Shown here piece by piece: positions 24,888 to 33,842 of a stretch of 53,699 nucleotides of DNA. The position numbers were made by a program, and so were the translations under genes. The notes under the pieces are model-generated. The model saw only the letters and a list, made by a program, of their open reading frames with translations. It made no database searches and had not been told where the DNA came from. Origin of the DNA: 13-2-20CM-66-19 sp036273735 (GTDB taxonomy: Bacteria; Pseudomonadota; Gammaproteobacteria; Steroidobacterales; Steroidobacteraceae); contig DASUHA010000166.1 of assembly GCA_036273735.1 (NCBI GenBank), positions 1 through 53,699 of the forward strand, in the 5' to 3' direction. Positions within the stretch are counted from its first letter, which is position 1, and every line of letters begins with the position of its first letter.

Positions 24888-26576
24888 CTACGTGAGGGGT
24901 AGCGTCAGAGTGAAGGTAGCGCCCTGACCGGGTCCAGCACTTTCCCCCTGCAGCGAACCGCCGAGGTCTTTGGCCGCCAACGCGCAGCTGTGCAAACCGA
25001 AGCCGTGTCCGCCTTTGCGCGTAGTGAAGCCGTGATTGAAAATGCGCTGAAGGTTCTCCGGCGGAATGCCGACTCCAGTGTCGATCACGGCGATCACCAA
25101 AGTGCCATTGACCGCCCGCACGCGGACAGTCACCCGCTTCTCGGGGCTCCCGGACTCATCGCAAGCATACTTGGCGTTGCGGATCACGTTCACCAGGATC
25201 TGCAGCACTTTGTGCTTGTCGACGGTGATCAGCGGCACCTCCTGGAGGTCGCGCACCAGGGTTACTCCATGGCGACTGAACGCCCCTTCGTTCATCCGCA
25301 GGCTGTCCTCGACCAGCGTGCGAACGTCGACCATCTCGGTCACGCCGCCGCGGCGTGCGTAGCTCTGCTGCATCGCCACGATTTCCTTGATGTGCTCGAC
25401 GTTGCCGCGCAACGCCGTGAGCTCCGCGCTGGCCGCATCACGCTCCTCAATGAGATCGGCTGCGAGCTCCTGCAGGTACACCGGCAACTGCCTGCCTTGA
25501 GAGCCCGTCATGAAAGTCATCAAGTCGGATGCATGTTCGCTCAGGAGTGCAGCGACCCGTTCCAGTCCGACGCACTTTGATTTCCTGATACGCTCGGATA
25601 CGATGCTCGCCGAAACATTGACGCTGTTGAGTACGTTGCCGACGTTGTGGAGGACATTCGTCGCCACCTCGGCCATGCCGGCGTCCCGGGATGCGACCAC
25701 AAGCAGCTTGTGTACGCGCTCGAGCTCCTGTTCAGCGTGCCGCCGTTCGGTGATGTCTTCGATCACCGCCAGAGCACCGAGCGGCTGACCGGCGTGGCCG
25801 ACCAACCGCTGTGCGCTCGACAATACCGTGCGGCGTGAGCCGTCCGGCCGGACGATGACGAACTCGGCGTCGCGCACGTTGTCACCGAGCAGGACTCGCG
25901 CTAGGGGACGATCTTCGCGCGGCGCCGGGGTTGTGCCATCCGCCAGATAGACTTGGGAGGTGAGGGGGTAGGGGTTGCGGGGGATCGCTTGCAGGGATTC
26001 TTCCGCGGGGATTCCAAGCAGGTCGGCTGCCGCGCGGTTGTGATGTGTCAGCTGACCTCTGACGTCGCACGCAACCAGCGCAATCGGGAGTTCGGCGATA
26101 ACGGTCGCCAGTAGTGTCTGGTTCTGCAGCAGGGCGGTTGCCATCTGCTTGTGCGCGGATATGTCGACCAGAAACTCGACTGAGCATTCCGGTTCCGGAC
26201 CACCGTCGCTGACGAGCGACGTGGTTGCACGAACCCACAGCGCGCCGCCGCTCTTGCGCAGGTAGCGCTTCTCGACCTCCAGATGGGCAATCTCTCCGCT
26301 CCACAGCCGCCGGAGGCCCGCCGTGGTGGCCTCGAGATCGGCTGCGTGCGTCAGGCTCTCCATCGACTCGCCTTTCAGCCCCTCGGTATCGAAGCCGAGC
26401 ATGGCGTAGAAGGCCTGATTGCAGTATCGGTAGCGGCCCTCACGGTCCGCGAAGGCGATGCCGACCGGCGCATCCGCGACGGTATTGCGGAATAACGTCT
26501 CTACGTGCCGGCGGTCGGGCTCCCGCAGCAGAGCGTCCACCTCCTGCTCCGCTATGCTTCTATCGGAGCTGCTCAT
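24888..26576 (-). CDS. PAS-domain sensor histidine kinase
   Basis: A 562-residue sensor kinase without clear membrane spans. Two PAS domains lie at about 25-150 (ADAPVGIAFADREGRYRYCN) and 155-285 (ending VIEDITERR). The phosphorylated His is probably His310 in NVLHNVGNVLNSV, an atypical dimerisation helix. The ATPase domain has an N box (NVIRNAKYAC), G1 (DTGVGIP) and G2 (GFGLHSCALAA). The start at 26576 lies 17 bp inside the msrA reading frame, so translation is coupled to msrA. The downstream GGDEF/EAL response regulator is its likely target. Cytosolic PAS domains suggest redox or ligand sensing. Confidence 0.88.
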   Translation of the reverse strand: MSSSDRSIAEQEVDALLREPDRRHVETLFRNTVADAPVGIAFADREGRYRYCNQAFYAMLGFDTEGLKGESMESLTHAADLEATTAGLRRLWSGEIAHLEVEKRYLRKSGGALWVRATTSLVSDGGPEPECSVEFLVDISAHKQMATALLQNQTLLATVIAELPIALVACDVRGQLTHHNRAAADLLGIPAEESLQAIPRNPYPLTSQVYLADGTTPAPREDRPLARVLLGDNVRDAEFVIVRPDGSRRTVLSSAQRLVGHAGQPLGALAVIEDITERRHAEQELERVHKLLVVASRDAGMAEVATNVLHNVGNVLNSVNVSASIVSERIRKSKCVGLERVAALLSEHASDLMTFMTGSQGRQLPVYLQELAADLIEERDAASAELTALRGNVEHIKEIVAMQQSYARRGGVTEMVDVRTLVEDSLRMNEGAFSRHGVTLVRDLQEVPLITVDKHKVLQILVNVIRNAKYACDESGSPEKRVTVRVRAVNGTLVIAVIDTGVGIPPENLQRIFNHGFTTRKGGHGFGLHSCALAAKDLGGSLQGESAGPGQGATFTLTLPLT

Positions 26577-27216
26577 CACCCGCAACCCGGCCGGATTCGA
26601 AGGGCACTCCGCAACCGCCCAATCCGCAGTAACCATCGGGATTCTTCGCCAGATACTGCTGGTGATACTCCTCGGCGTAATAGAACTGAGGCGCGTCGCG
26701 GATTTCCGTGGTAATGGCGCCGTGCCCGGCGGCGCCGAGTCGGGCCTGATACGCACGCCTCGAGATCTCGGCGGCGTCCCGTTGTGCCTTGTCGGTCACG
26801 TATATCGTCGAGCGGTACTGCGTACCGACATCGCCTCCCTGGCGCATCCCCTGCGTGGGGTCATGCGACTCCCAAAATGCCTTGAGCAGGTCCTCATACC
26901 GGACCTTAGAGGGATCGTAAATCACCCGCACCACCTCGGCGTGCCCGGTCTCGCCGGTACAGACTTCCTCGTAGGTGGGATTGGGAGTGAACCCGCCTGC
27001 ATAGCCGACTGCGGTCGAGTACACGCCGGGGAGCTGCCAGAAGAGCCGCTCCACACCCCAGAAGCAGCCCATGCCGAATACCACTTCGCGCAGATTGGCT
27101 GGGAACGGCGGGACGATGCGGTGACCGTTGACAAAGTGGGTCTGCGGAACGCTGAGTGGCGTAGCGCGCCCGGGCAATGCCTCGTGCTCGTTTGGCATTA
27201 CCGATTTCTTTCTCAT
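26560..27216 (-). CDS. msrA: Peptide methionine (S)-S-oxide reductase
   Basis: A 218-residue methionine sulfoxide reductase A, repairing oxidised methionine with thioredoxin as reductant. The catalytic motif GCFWG is present (FGMGCFWGVERLFW), followed by YAGGFTPNPTYEEVCTG and HAEVVRVIYDP, all family hallmarks; Cys residues near the C terminus (GYCGLGGCG) can resolve the disulfide. I start at 27216, where AGGA lies upstream and the length is normal for MsrA; the frame is open to 27291. The end overlaps the start of the sensor kinase gene by 17 bp. No signal peptide, so cytoplasmic. Confidence 0.95.
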   Translation of the reverse strand: MRKKSVMPNEHEALPGRATPLSVPQTHFVNGHRIVPPFPANLREVVFGMGCFWGVERLFWQLPGVYSTAVGYAGGFTPNPTYEEVCTGETGHAEVVRVIYDPSKVRYEDLLKAFWESHDPTQGMRQGGDVGTQYRSTIYVTDKAQRDAAEISRRAYQARLGAAGHGAITTEIRDAPQFYYAEEYHQQYLAKNPDGYCGLGGCGVPFESGRVAGDEQLR

Positions 27217-27425
27217 GTGCGGATCTTCCTGCAGATGCCTAGGGGGCAGCCTCACCGTAGGGATGAGCGCCGAATATGAGACGCTCGGCACGACATAACT
27301 GCCGTGATCGCCGTCACGCCGGCAGTTGCGTCAATGTGACGGAGCGCCCGGTGCGAAGGTTCGTGTCAGGCGCTGGATTCGAGGCGCGGGGCCGCTTTGA
27401 AGACTGTCGCTGATCTGAGCGCCCG

Positions 27426-28490
27426 TCACCAGAGAGGAGGTACCGGCTGGACGGTGACAGTCGGCAAAGGTCCCAGATGTCCGTCGCCACCCTTATTGGA
27501 CCAGGTGATGCACCTCAAGAACGGCTGGGCCGCCGGATCGACCGATATCGCAATGGTCCCCGCAGCACCGCCGAAGCCGGGTCGGCCATCGAGGCCCGGC
27601 TGCCCGTCGCTTCCGGCGAAGCCGGGAGGGAAGCCACTGCCTCCTCGGCCCCCACGACCTCCCCGGCCACCTTGGCCTGCGCGTCCTCCGCGGCCGCCGT
27701 TGTCGCTGATTTTGAGTGACCCGCCGTTGGGATCGATCAAATAGTAGGATTGGTGGCCGCCGCCATCCAGCTTGACCTGCAGCAATGGTTTGGTACCCGA
27801 TTCCATCCGAACCCAGACGTGGACTGCTTGCCCGGGGCTGCCGTCCGCACCGTTGCCGCCATCGCCACCGTTGCTCCCGCCCGTGCCGTTGCCCCCCACA
27901 CCCTGTGAGGTGACGGCGCCGGTAGTAGGATCCGTCGTGGGCGGAGTGCCATCTGCGCCTGCCCAACCGTCGATGCCGGGGAGTCCATCAGATCCGTTCA
28001 GGCCGTCAGCACCCGAGAAATCCGCGGAGTACGCGATGTCGTAGCGCACGGGGATGTCGATATCCGCGGCGACGTTTGGATGCGCCACCGGGACGATGTG
28101 AAGATGTCCGACTTTGCCATCACTGGCACGCGGGTCCGGCGACAGCGACACGGAGTCGCGCTTATCCACAGTGACGACAGCCGCGGCGATCGTGTAATTG
28201 TACATGGCTACTTTCCCGTGACCGGCGCCGGCACTGGCGTACTGCTTGCCGTCGCTTGCAGTTGCGACGACTACCAGTCGTGCCGACTGTCCGGGTCCGA
28301 GTGCCGCCACCGGGGCGCCATGCTTGTCGACGAGAGCAACCGACACGGAGGTCACTGGTACCTGGTCGAGCCGGACTCGCAACCCCAGCGACACGGCAAG
28401 CGGAGAGCATCCGATGAGTAGTGTCGAGAGCAACGTCGGAATGGGCGCCGCGAGCCCGTGACCGACAGGATGAGACGGCTGACGCATCAT
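27426..28490 (-). CDS. Lipoprotein with collagen-like Gly-X-Y blocks
   Basis: A 354-residue lipoprotein of unknown function. A signal peptide ends in the lipobox LLIGC (Cys28). A beta-rich region (30-155) is followed by three collagen-like blocks at about residues 160-181 (GADGLNGSDGLPGIDG pattern), 199-220 (Gly/Asn/Asp rich) and 265-311 (GGRGGR repeats, then GFAGSDGQPGLDGRPGFGG). Between the last two lies a short beta segment. Gly-X-Y blocks could form a surface triple helix. An in-frame ATG lies one codon downstream. It stands alone, about 210 bp from msrA. Confidence 0.75.
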   Translation of the reverse strand: MMRQPSHPVGHGLAAPIPTLLSTLLIGCSPLAVSLGLRVRLDQVPVTSVSVALVDKHGAPVAALGPGQSARLVVVATASDGKQYASAGAGHGKVAMYNYTIAAAVVTVDKRDSVSLSPDPRASDGKVGHLHIVPVAHPNVAADIDIPVRYDIAYSADFSGADGLNGSDGLPGIDGWAGADGTPPTTDPTTGAVTSQGVGGNGTGGSNGGDGGNGADGSPGQAVHVWVRMESGTKPLLQVKLDGGGHQSYYLIDPNGGSLKISDNGGRGGRAGQGGRGGRGGRGGSGFPPGFAGSDGQPGLDGRPGFGGAAGTIAISVDPAAQPFLRCITWSNKGGDGHLGPLPTVTVQPVPPLW

Positions 28491-29031
28491 GTCTGATCCA
28501 ACTTCAGGTCAAAGGAAATTGCTCCGAAAGAACTACGGTCTTAACAGGCAATCCAAAGTCTATATCATCCGTTGCCGCGTGGGCAGCCCGAGAGGGGCGC
28601 CCTAGATTTGTAATGGTTGCACCGCTTATGAAGTGAATTGATGAAGGGATTCTCATGGTACTTGAGATTTCTGAAGCTTTCTTCAACACATGCACCGGCA
28701 GCGTGAGGACTTAGACAAGCGATTAGGGGCGCTCCAGGCAACGAAGGTCGACAGGGCATCGTGCGCGCTGATGATCCTGCTATTGGATCAGGCCATACCT
28801 GTGTCGCCGCTCCTTTGGCGTATGAGAATGAATATCCGCTCTCATGGTGCATTGATCTGGAACGTTGCCATGCCGCATTACTCGCCCGCGCCGACGGCGG
28901 ACGCTGCGTTCACTGGAGCGGTCCTTGACCTGCATTTGCGCAATCGGCCGATGGATGTCTGAGCCCAAATTGACCTCCGTGGGGATTAGTAGTAATAGAG
29001 ACCCGCATCAAGTCATACGATATATGGGGTG
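28491..29031. other. 541-bp intergenic stretch without a recognisable gene
   Basis: Between the collagen-like lipoprotein and the D-aminoacylase-like gene, no frame gives a protein that I recognise, and local base composition is visibly more AT-rich than in neighbouring genes. The longest open frames (28690-28962 plus, 28565-28852 minus) lack family motifs and ribosome sites. It may hold the remains of a decayed gene and regulatory sequence for the two divergent genes. I see no tRNA, repeat array or IS end in it. Confidence 0.5.
28970..28998 (+). promoter_or_regulatory. Possible promoter of the D-aminoacylase-like gene
   Basis: TTGACC (28970-28975) and TAATAG (28993-28998) are 17 bp apart, about 33 bp upstream of the ATG at 29032. 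The -35 is good; the -10 is weak. Confidence 0.3.
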
Positions 29032-30819
29032 ATGCAGGTGGCGTTGACGCCTTTCAGGGGCCCCACACGCGGCAGCTCCGGCGCGTTCGCGGTCGCGCTG
29101 TTATGTATTCTGACGCATGTTGTGTATGCGGCATCCATTGTGCCATCAAGTCCCGGCGCCGCACGCGACGATCTCATCATCCGCGGCGCTACCGTATACG
29201 ACGGTAGTGGAGGACCGCCTTTCGTCGGTGACGTTGCGGTTCGAGGCGACCGAATCGCGTATGTCGGGCCACACGCGATGGGAACCGCCAAAGAGGAGGT
29301 AGACGCTCAGGGCAAGGCGGTGACTCCGGGTTTCATCAACATGCTTTCACATGTGGAGGAATCGCTACTCGTGGACGGACGGGCGCTCAGTGACTTGCGC
29401 CAGGGGGTGACTCTCGAGGTGCTGGGCGAGGACTCCATGGGTCCGCTCAATCCGCAAATGAAGCGCCTCATGAAGCAGCGCCAGACCGATATCCGGTACG
29501 AGGTCGACTGGACGACCCTTGGGGAGTATTTGGAAAAGCTCGAGAAGCGCGGCATCTCGCCGAATGTGGCTTCCTTCGTAGGCGCTGGGACCGTGCGCAC
29601 CTTCGTGCTCGGAGAGAGCGACAAGCAGCCGACGGCAGCACAGCTTCGCAAGATGCAGCACCTTGTCGCTCAGGCGATGGAGCAGGGCGCACTCGGGGTG
29701 ACAACGGCGCTGATCTATAGCCCGAATGAGTACGCCAAAACCGGAGAGCTGGCGGCCCTCGCGGGGCAGTCCGCGCGTTGCGGCGGCATCTACAGCGCGC
29801 ATATGCGCAGCGAGGGCGACCGGCTGATGCAAGCCCTTAACGAGACGATCGCGATCGCCCGATCCTCCGGAGCTCCCGCCGAGATTTACCATTTGAAGGC
29901 GGCTGGCAAGCGCAATTGGGGCAAGCTCGATTCGCTGATCCATACCGTGGATGCGGCGCGCGCTGCCGGAGTCCGCATCAGCGCTGACATGTATGTGTAT
30001 ACCGCAGGGGCCACCGGGCTGGATGCCGCCATGCCACCTTGGGTGCAGAACGGTGGACTCGAAGCCTGGATCAAGCGCCTCAAAGACCCAGCCACTCGTG
30101 CGCGTGTGATCACCGAGATGCGTGACCCGGCGTCCAAATGGGAAAACCTATATCAGGCGGCGGGAGCTTCTGGAGTGCTTTTACTGGGATTCAAGAATCC
30201 GGCACTCAAGCCTCTCGCCGGCAAAACCCTGGCCGAAGTTGCACACGAACGGGGCGTCAGCCCGGAAGAGGCGGCGATTGACCTGGTGACCCAGGATGGG
30301 TCGCGTGTCGAGGTGGCCTACTTCCTGATGTCCGAGGCGAACATCAGGCGCGAGGTGGCACTACCGTGGGTCAGCTTCGGCTCCGACGCGGACGCGCCCG
30401 CTCCGGAGGGGGTCTTTCTGCAAAGCAGCCGCCATCCGCGAACCTATGGGAACTTTGCCCGGGTCCTGGCTGAGTACGTCCGCGCTGAGAAAGTGCTTTC
30501 CTTGCAGGAAGCCGTCCGCAAACTCACAGCCCTTCCCGCGGCAACTCTATCCCTCAAAGAGCGGGGAATGCTCAAGGCCGGCGACTTTGCCGACATCGTC
30601 ATTTTCGATCCGAACACCATTCAGGATCACGCGACGTACGAGAAGCCGCAACAGCTGGCCACGGGCGTCGATGATGTTTGGGTAAATGGAATTCGTGCCT
30701 TGCGCAACGGCAAGGCTACTGGGGCTGCAAGCGGCCGCATCGTGCGCGGCCGAGCCTGGACAGGCGCTCCGGGGGGAGGCTGCCGGGCAAGCGCGCACGC
30801 GTGGACCTGGAAACGGTGA
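29032..30819 (+). CDS. Exported D-aminoacylase-like amidohydrolase with altered metal motif
   Basis: A 595-residue protein of the N-acyl-D-amino-acid deacylase group. A signal peptide (AFAVALLCILTHVVYAAS) precedes DLIIRGATVYDGSG and VRGDRIAYVG, the usual start of the fold. The normal PGFIDxHxH motif reads PGFINMLSHVEE, so the first metal-binding His of HxH is replaced by Leu. This variation occurs in a subset of the family. Later segments (SAHMRSEGD, IYHLKAAG, FGSDADAPAPEG) keep the other metal and catalytic residues. GGGG lies upstream of the ATG. It converges on the M14/S9 peptidase operon and may release D-amino acids or remove acyl groups from peptides. Confidence 0.82.
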   Translation: MQVALTPFRGPTRGSSGAFAVALLCILTHVVYAASIVPSSPGAARDDLIIRGATVYDGSGGPPFVGDVAVRGDRIAYVGPHAMGTAKEEVDAQGKAVTPGFINMLSHVEESLLVDGRALSDLRQGVTLEVLGEDSMGPLNPQMKRLMKQRQTDIRYEVDWTTLGEYLEKLEKRGISPNVASFVGAGTVRTFVLGESDKQPTAAQLRKMQHLVAQAMEQGALGVTTALIYSPNEYAKTGELAALAGQSARCGGIYSAHMRSEGDRLMQALNETIAIARSSGAPAEIYHLKAAGKRNWGKLDSLIHTVDAARAAGVRISADMYVYTAGATGLDAAMPPWVQNGGLEAWIKRLKDPATRARVITEMRDPASKWENLYQAAGASGVLLLGFKNPALKPLAGKTLAEVAHERGVSPEEAAIDLVTQDGSRVEVAYFLMSEANIRREVALPWVSFGSDADAPAPEGVFLQSSRHPRTYGNFARVLAEYVRAEKVLSLQEAVRKLTALPAATLSLKERGMLKAGDFADIVIFDPNTIQDHATYEKPQQLATGVDDVWVNGIRALRNGKATGAASGRIVRGRAWTGAPGGGCRASAHAWTWKR

Positions 30820-30974
30820 GTGATGCCGCCGGCGGGCTCGCTCTTCAAGCGGTTCCTGCTGCCCGGTCGTTCAGAAGGTCATGACCGCCGAAGTGCGTTG
30901 AAGCAAGCACCGACGCCGTGCCAGTCGGAACGGTCGTGCCAGAAACCCGCCAGGGCTCGTAGATGGCTCTCGAG

Positions 30975-33803
30975 CTACCTTGCTGCCGGCTCGCCCGCGA
31001 CGATCGCCCGCCAGTTGATGATCGCGTTCCACAGCATCCGCTGATCGCCGCGATTCATGTCGCGATGCATCGGGTTGAAGTTGAATGCCACGAGGCGGCC
31101 GTGACCGACCGGGAAATCGAAGATCGCGGGGCGGCCGACGATGTTGTCGGCCCCCCAGGCCTGCCCGCTCACTACGAACGGCTCATTCGGCGGCCCTCCC
31201 CAGACGAGCACAACGTGACTCGTATCGATCGGCCCGTCGAGGCACGTCGTGCAATATGCCATCCGCAGCCAGCGGCGGGGCATCGCGTAGAGCGCGTAGT
31301 TCTGGCGAAAGACGTAGGTCGAGCGCGGGTAGCCGTAGGCGATCGGATTATCCGGCTGCAGGAAAGTGACACGTACGTGCGCGCCGGGTGTCCGCGCTTC
31401 GGCGGACTGCGCCGCCGCCGCCGCGGCTGCGCCGCCGCCCTGCGAGCTCCGTGGTACGCCGCCTGAGTCCCGCCGTACGCCGCGGACGATTCCGGCTTCG
31501 AGCGGGAGCATGGAGGCGTTGCCGAGCGTCACGAGCTCGCCGCCCGCGTCGACGAACCGCTGCAGCTGCGCGAGTCCTTCCCAACCGATGCCGCCCGTTA
31601 TGTCGTCCGATTCGGCGGGCGTGCCGAGCGCGGGTGTTGCCGGAGTCTTTTTGAACGGCATCGGGCCCCATTCCTTCGGAATACCGTGGATTTGCGCGTC
31701 GAGCTCCAGGTCCACGTGACCATAGAGGAGCACGTCGATGCGGCCACGGAGCTTTCCCGCGCGGATGTCCTCGTCGCGGACGTAGGTGTACGGAATGTGG
31801 CGCTGATCGAGCGAGTAGCGCATCCAGCCGATCGAGTCCGTATCCGCCCACGGCACCCAGAGCCCGAGCCGGGGCACCGGCGCATCGTGCAGTGGGATGT
31901 CCGGCATTCGGCCGGTGCTCGCGAAATCGAGGTCGAGGCGGTGCGCAACAGCCGCGAGCGCAGGTGTGAGGCCGCGCTGCGCGCGCAGGATCCAGGAGCC
32001 CTCGGGGTAACGTACGCCCTCGAGCGTGAACGCTCGCTCGGCGATCCGCACGTCGAATCTTGCGAGCGCATACCGCGCCTCGAGGAGACTCTCTTGTCCG
32101 GTGTCGGCGAGCAGGTAGATCGGCCCGTCGCCGCGGACGCGGCCCGCAAGCTCGGGTGAGCGAGTGAGCAATCGCATCGGGGCGCGCTGTATTGCCTGAT
32201 CCGCGGTTGCAACTGCGCGCAGGTGATAGTTCGCCGGCAGCTCCCATGAGACGTCGTCATAAGGTTCGGTGGCATCGAGCGGATAGTGCTGTGGCGTCAG
32301 CAGATCGAGCGCATAGTTGCGATACGGCTGATCCGCGCGCACGACATAGGTGCCGGCCGGAAAGCGGCCGTCGCTGACCACGATCGGGGCCGTCGCGACC
32401 GAGACTTCGATATGCTGTGACTGCAGCCGCTCGATCATCTGCGCGACCCGCAGCGGATCGCCCTGATCGTGCGGGATCAGGAATCCATACGGCGGCTCGT
32501 CGAGCCCCGCCCGCCAGCTGTGCAGGCCCTTCTCGTAAAAGTCGCGCAGGAACTCGCGCGGCCGTCCGGCGACCTCGTCCAGAGCGATCAGGAGCCCGGT
32601 CTCCTCGTAGTTCAGCGTGTCGCGCATCGACCAGCGGAACGGGCCTTTCGGCCCGGGCAGCGGCCGCCACCATTCCTGCGTCGTGTCATCGGGCGACAAC
32701 GCCTGGACGAGCGTCTCGGCCGTGCCGTTGCCGAAAGCCTCATATCCCCTGCCAGTCGCGTTATGGTTCATCGCGATCGAATCGAGGTACAGGTGGGCGA
32801 ATGCCTCGCCGAAATTCCAGGTCGCGACTCCCGGCATGCCGAGGCTGCTCATCCGCTCGACTTCGTCGAAGCCGAGCGCGAGAAACTCACCGTAGGTCAG
32901 CGGGTCGATGTGCGGGTTGTAGGGTCCGGTGCCGTTCCACGCCATCAGCAGCGGTTCGCTTTCATGGAGGTCGTGGATCACCACGGGGTGATAGTCGAAA
33001 AAAACCTTTGCGACCGCTTTGAACGGCGATTGCGTCAGCTGATGCGCGTCGCGGTTGATGTCGACGTAAACGTACTTCGCCCAGTACGGTGGTGCCTGGC
33101 GGGGGAGCGCCGCGAGATTCGTCTTGCCCTTCAAATACTCATAGAACCATTCGACTTGCTTGTCGCGCCCGTCCGGATTCGATACCGGATTGATGAGAAC
33201 GACGGTGTTTGCACGGATGCGGCGGATCATCGGCAGGTCCGAGACCGCGAGTCGATAGGCGAGCTCGAGCACCGCTTCGGTGGAGGCGGTCTCGTCGGAA
33301 TGGAGCGCTGCGTTGAGGTAGTAAAACGGTCGTGAGGTCGAGATCATTCGGGTGGCCGCGGCCGTATCGATCTTGCGTGGATCGGCGAGCGCCGCGTTCT
33401 CGGATTTCAGGCGATCGAGCCCGCTGATGCCGGCTCGGTCCGCGATGGCAATCAGCATGATCTCGCGCCCTTCCTCCGAGCGACCGAGCGTGAACACGCG
33501 CACGCGCGGCGAGGCGGCAGCGAGTGCCCGCGCATAGGCGTAGGCCTGCCCGGAATCGAGCAGCTCGCCGGGCGCGCCCATGATGCGGTGAAAGAACTTC
33601 CGCGGCGACGGCACGGTCGCGGACTGGGGCGCATAGTCGACGAGCGGCGAGGTAAAGTGCGCGTCGGTCGTCGCGGCAACGATCGCTGCAGTTGAGACTG
33701 GGTCGGCGACATCCGGCGCGTGTGGGTCGGGCGTGGTCTGTGCGCGCGCGAGCGCACCTGCGCAGGCGGCGAGCAGTGCCAGCTTCGAGAGCCATCTGAG
33801 CAT
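30975..33803 (-). CDS. Secreted M14-family zinc carboxypeptidase-like protein
   Basis: A 942-residue exported metallopeptidase. A signal peptide (WLSKLALLAACAGALARAQ) is followed by an M14 catalytic domain: zinc ligands His168 and Glu171 in ALHSDETAS, NPVSNPDGRD, DINRD and a third His in IHDLHES (near 278-280). The long C-terminal region (about 500 residues) carries a glutamine-amidotransferase-like segment, usual for large bacterial M14 proteins. The ATG at 33803 has AGGGAG upstream. It starts 39 bp downstream of the S9 peptidase stop and is in the same operon. It would trim peptides in the periplasm. Confidence 0.88.
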   Translation of the reverse strand: MLRWLSKLALLAACAGALARAQTTPDPHAPDVADPVSTAAIVAATTDAHFTSPLVDYAPQSATVPSPRKFFHRIMGAPGELLDSGQAYAYARALAAASPRVRVFTLGRSEEGREIMLIAIADRAGISGLDRLKSENAALADPRKIDTAAATRMISTSRPFYYLNAALHSDETASTEAVLELAYRLAVSDLPMIRRIRANTVVLINPVSNPDGRDKQVEWFYEYLKGKTNLAALPRQAPPYWAKYVYVDINRDAHQLTQSPFKAVAKVFFDYHPVVIHDLHESEPLLMAWNGTGPYNPHIDPLTYGEFLALGFDEVERMSSLGMPGVATWNFGEAFAHLYLDSIAMNHNATGRGYEAFGNGTAETLVQALSPDDTTQEWWRPLPGPKGPFRWSMRDTLNYEETGLLIALDEVAGRPREFLRDFYEKGLHSWRAGLDEPPYGFLIPHDQGDPLRVAQMIERLQSQHIEVSVATAPIVVSDGRFPAGTYVVRADQPYRNYALDLLTPQHYPLDATEPYDDVSWELPANYHLRAVATADQAIQRAPMRLLTRSPELAGRVRGDGPIYLLADTGQESLLEARYALARFDVRIAERAFTLEGVRYPEGSWILRAQRGLTPALAAVAHRLDLDFASTGRMPDIPLHDAPVPRLGLWVPWADTDSIGWMRYSLDQRHIPYTYVRDEDIRAGKLRGRIDVLLYGHVDLELDAQIHGIPKEWGPMPFKKTPATPALGTPAESDDITGGIGWEGLAQLQRFVDAGGELVTLGNASMLPLEAGIVRGVRRDSGGVPRSSQGGGAAAAAAAQSAEARTPGAHVRVTFLQPDNPIAYGYPRSTYVFRQNYALYAMPRRWLRMAYCTTCLDGPIDTSHVVLVWGGPPNEPFVVSGQAWGADNIVGRPAIFDFPVGHGRLVAFNFNPMHRDMNRGDQRMLWNAIINWRAIVAGEPAAR

Positions 33804-33842
33804 TCGCCTATCTCCCTTCCCGGCGAGCAAGCGCGTATCGCC

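Noticed and set aside
27560..27720. GC-rich periodic sequence, at first sight a minisatellite or repeat array
   Set aside because: The period is explained by Gly-X-Y codons of the collagen-like lipoprotein on the minus strand; there are no conserved identical units or spacers as in CRISPR.
28489..28605. 39-codon open frame at the start of the gene-poor stretch
   Set aside because: No ribosome site and no conserved feature; random short frames of this size are expected.
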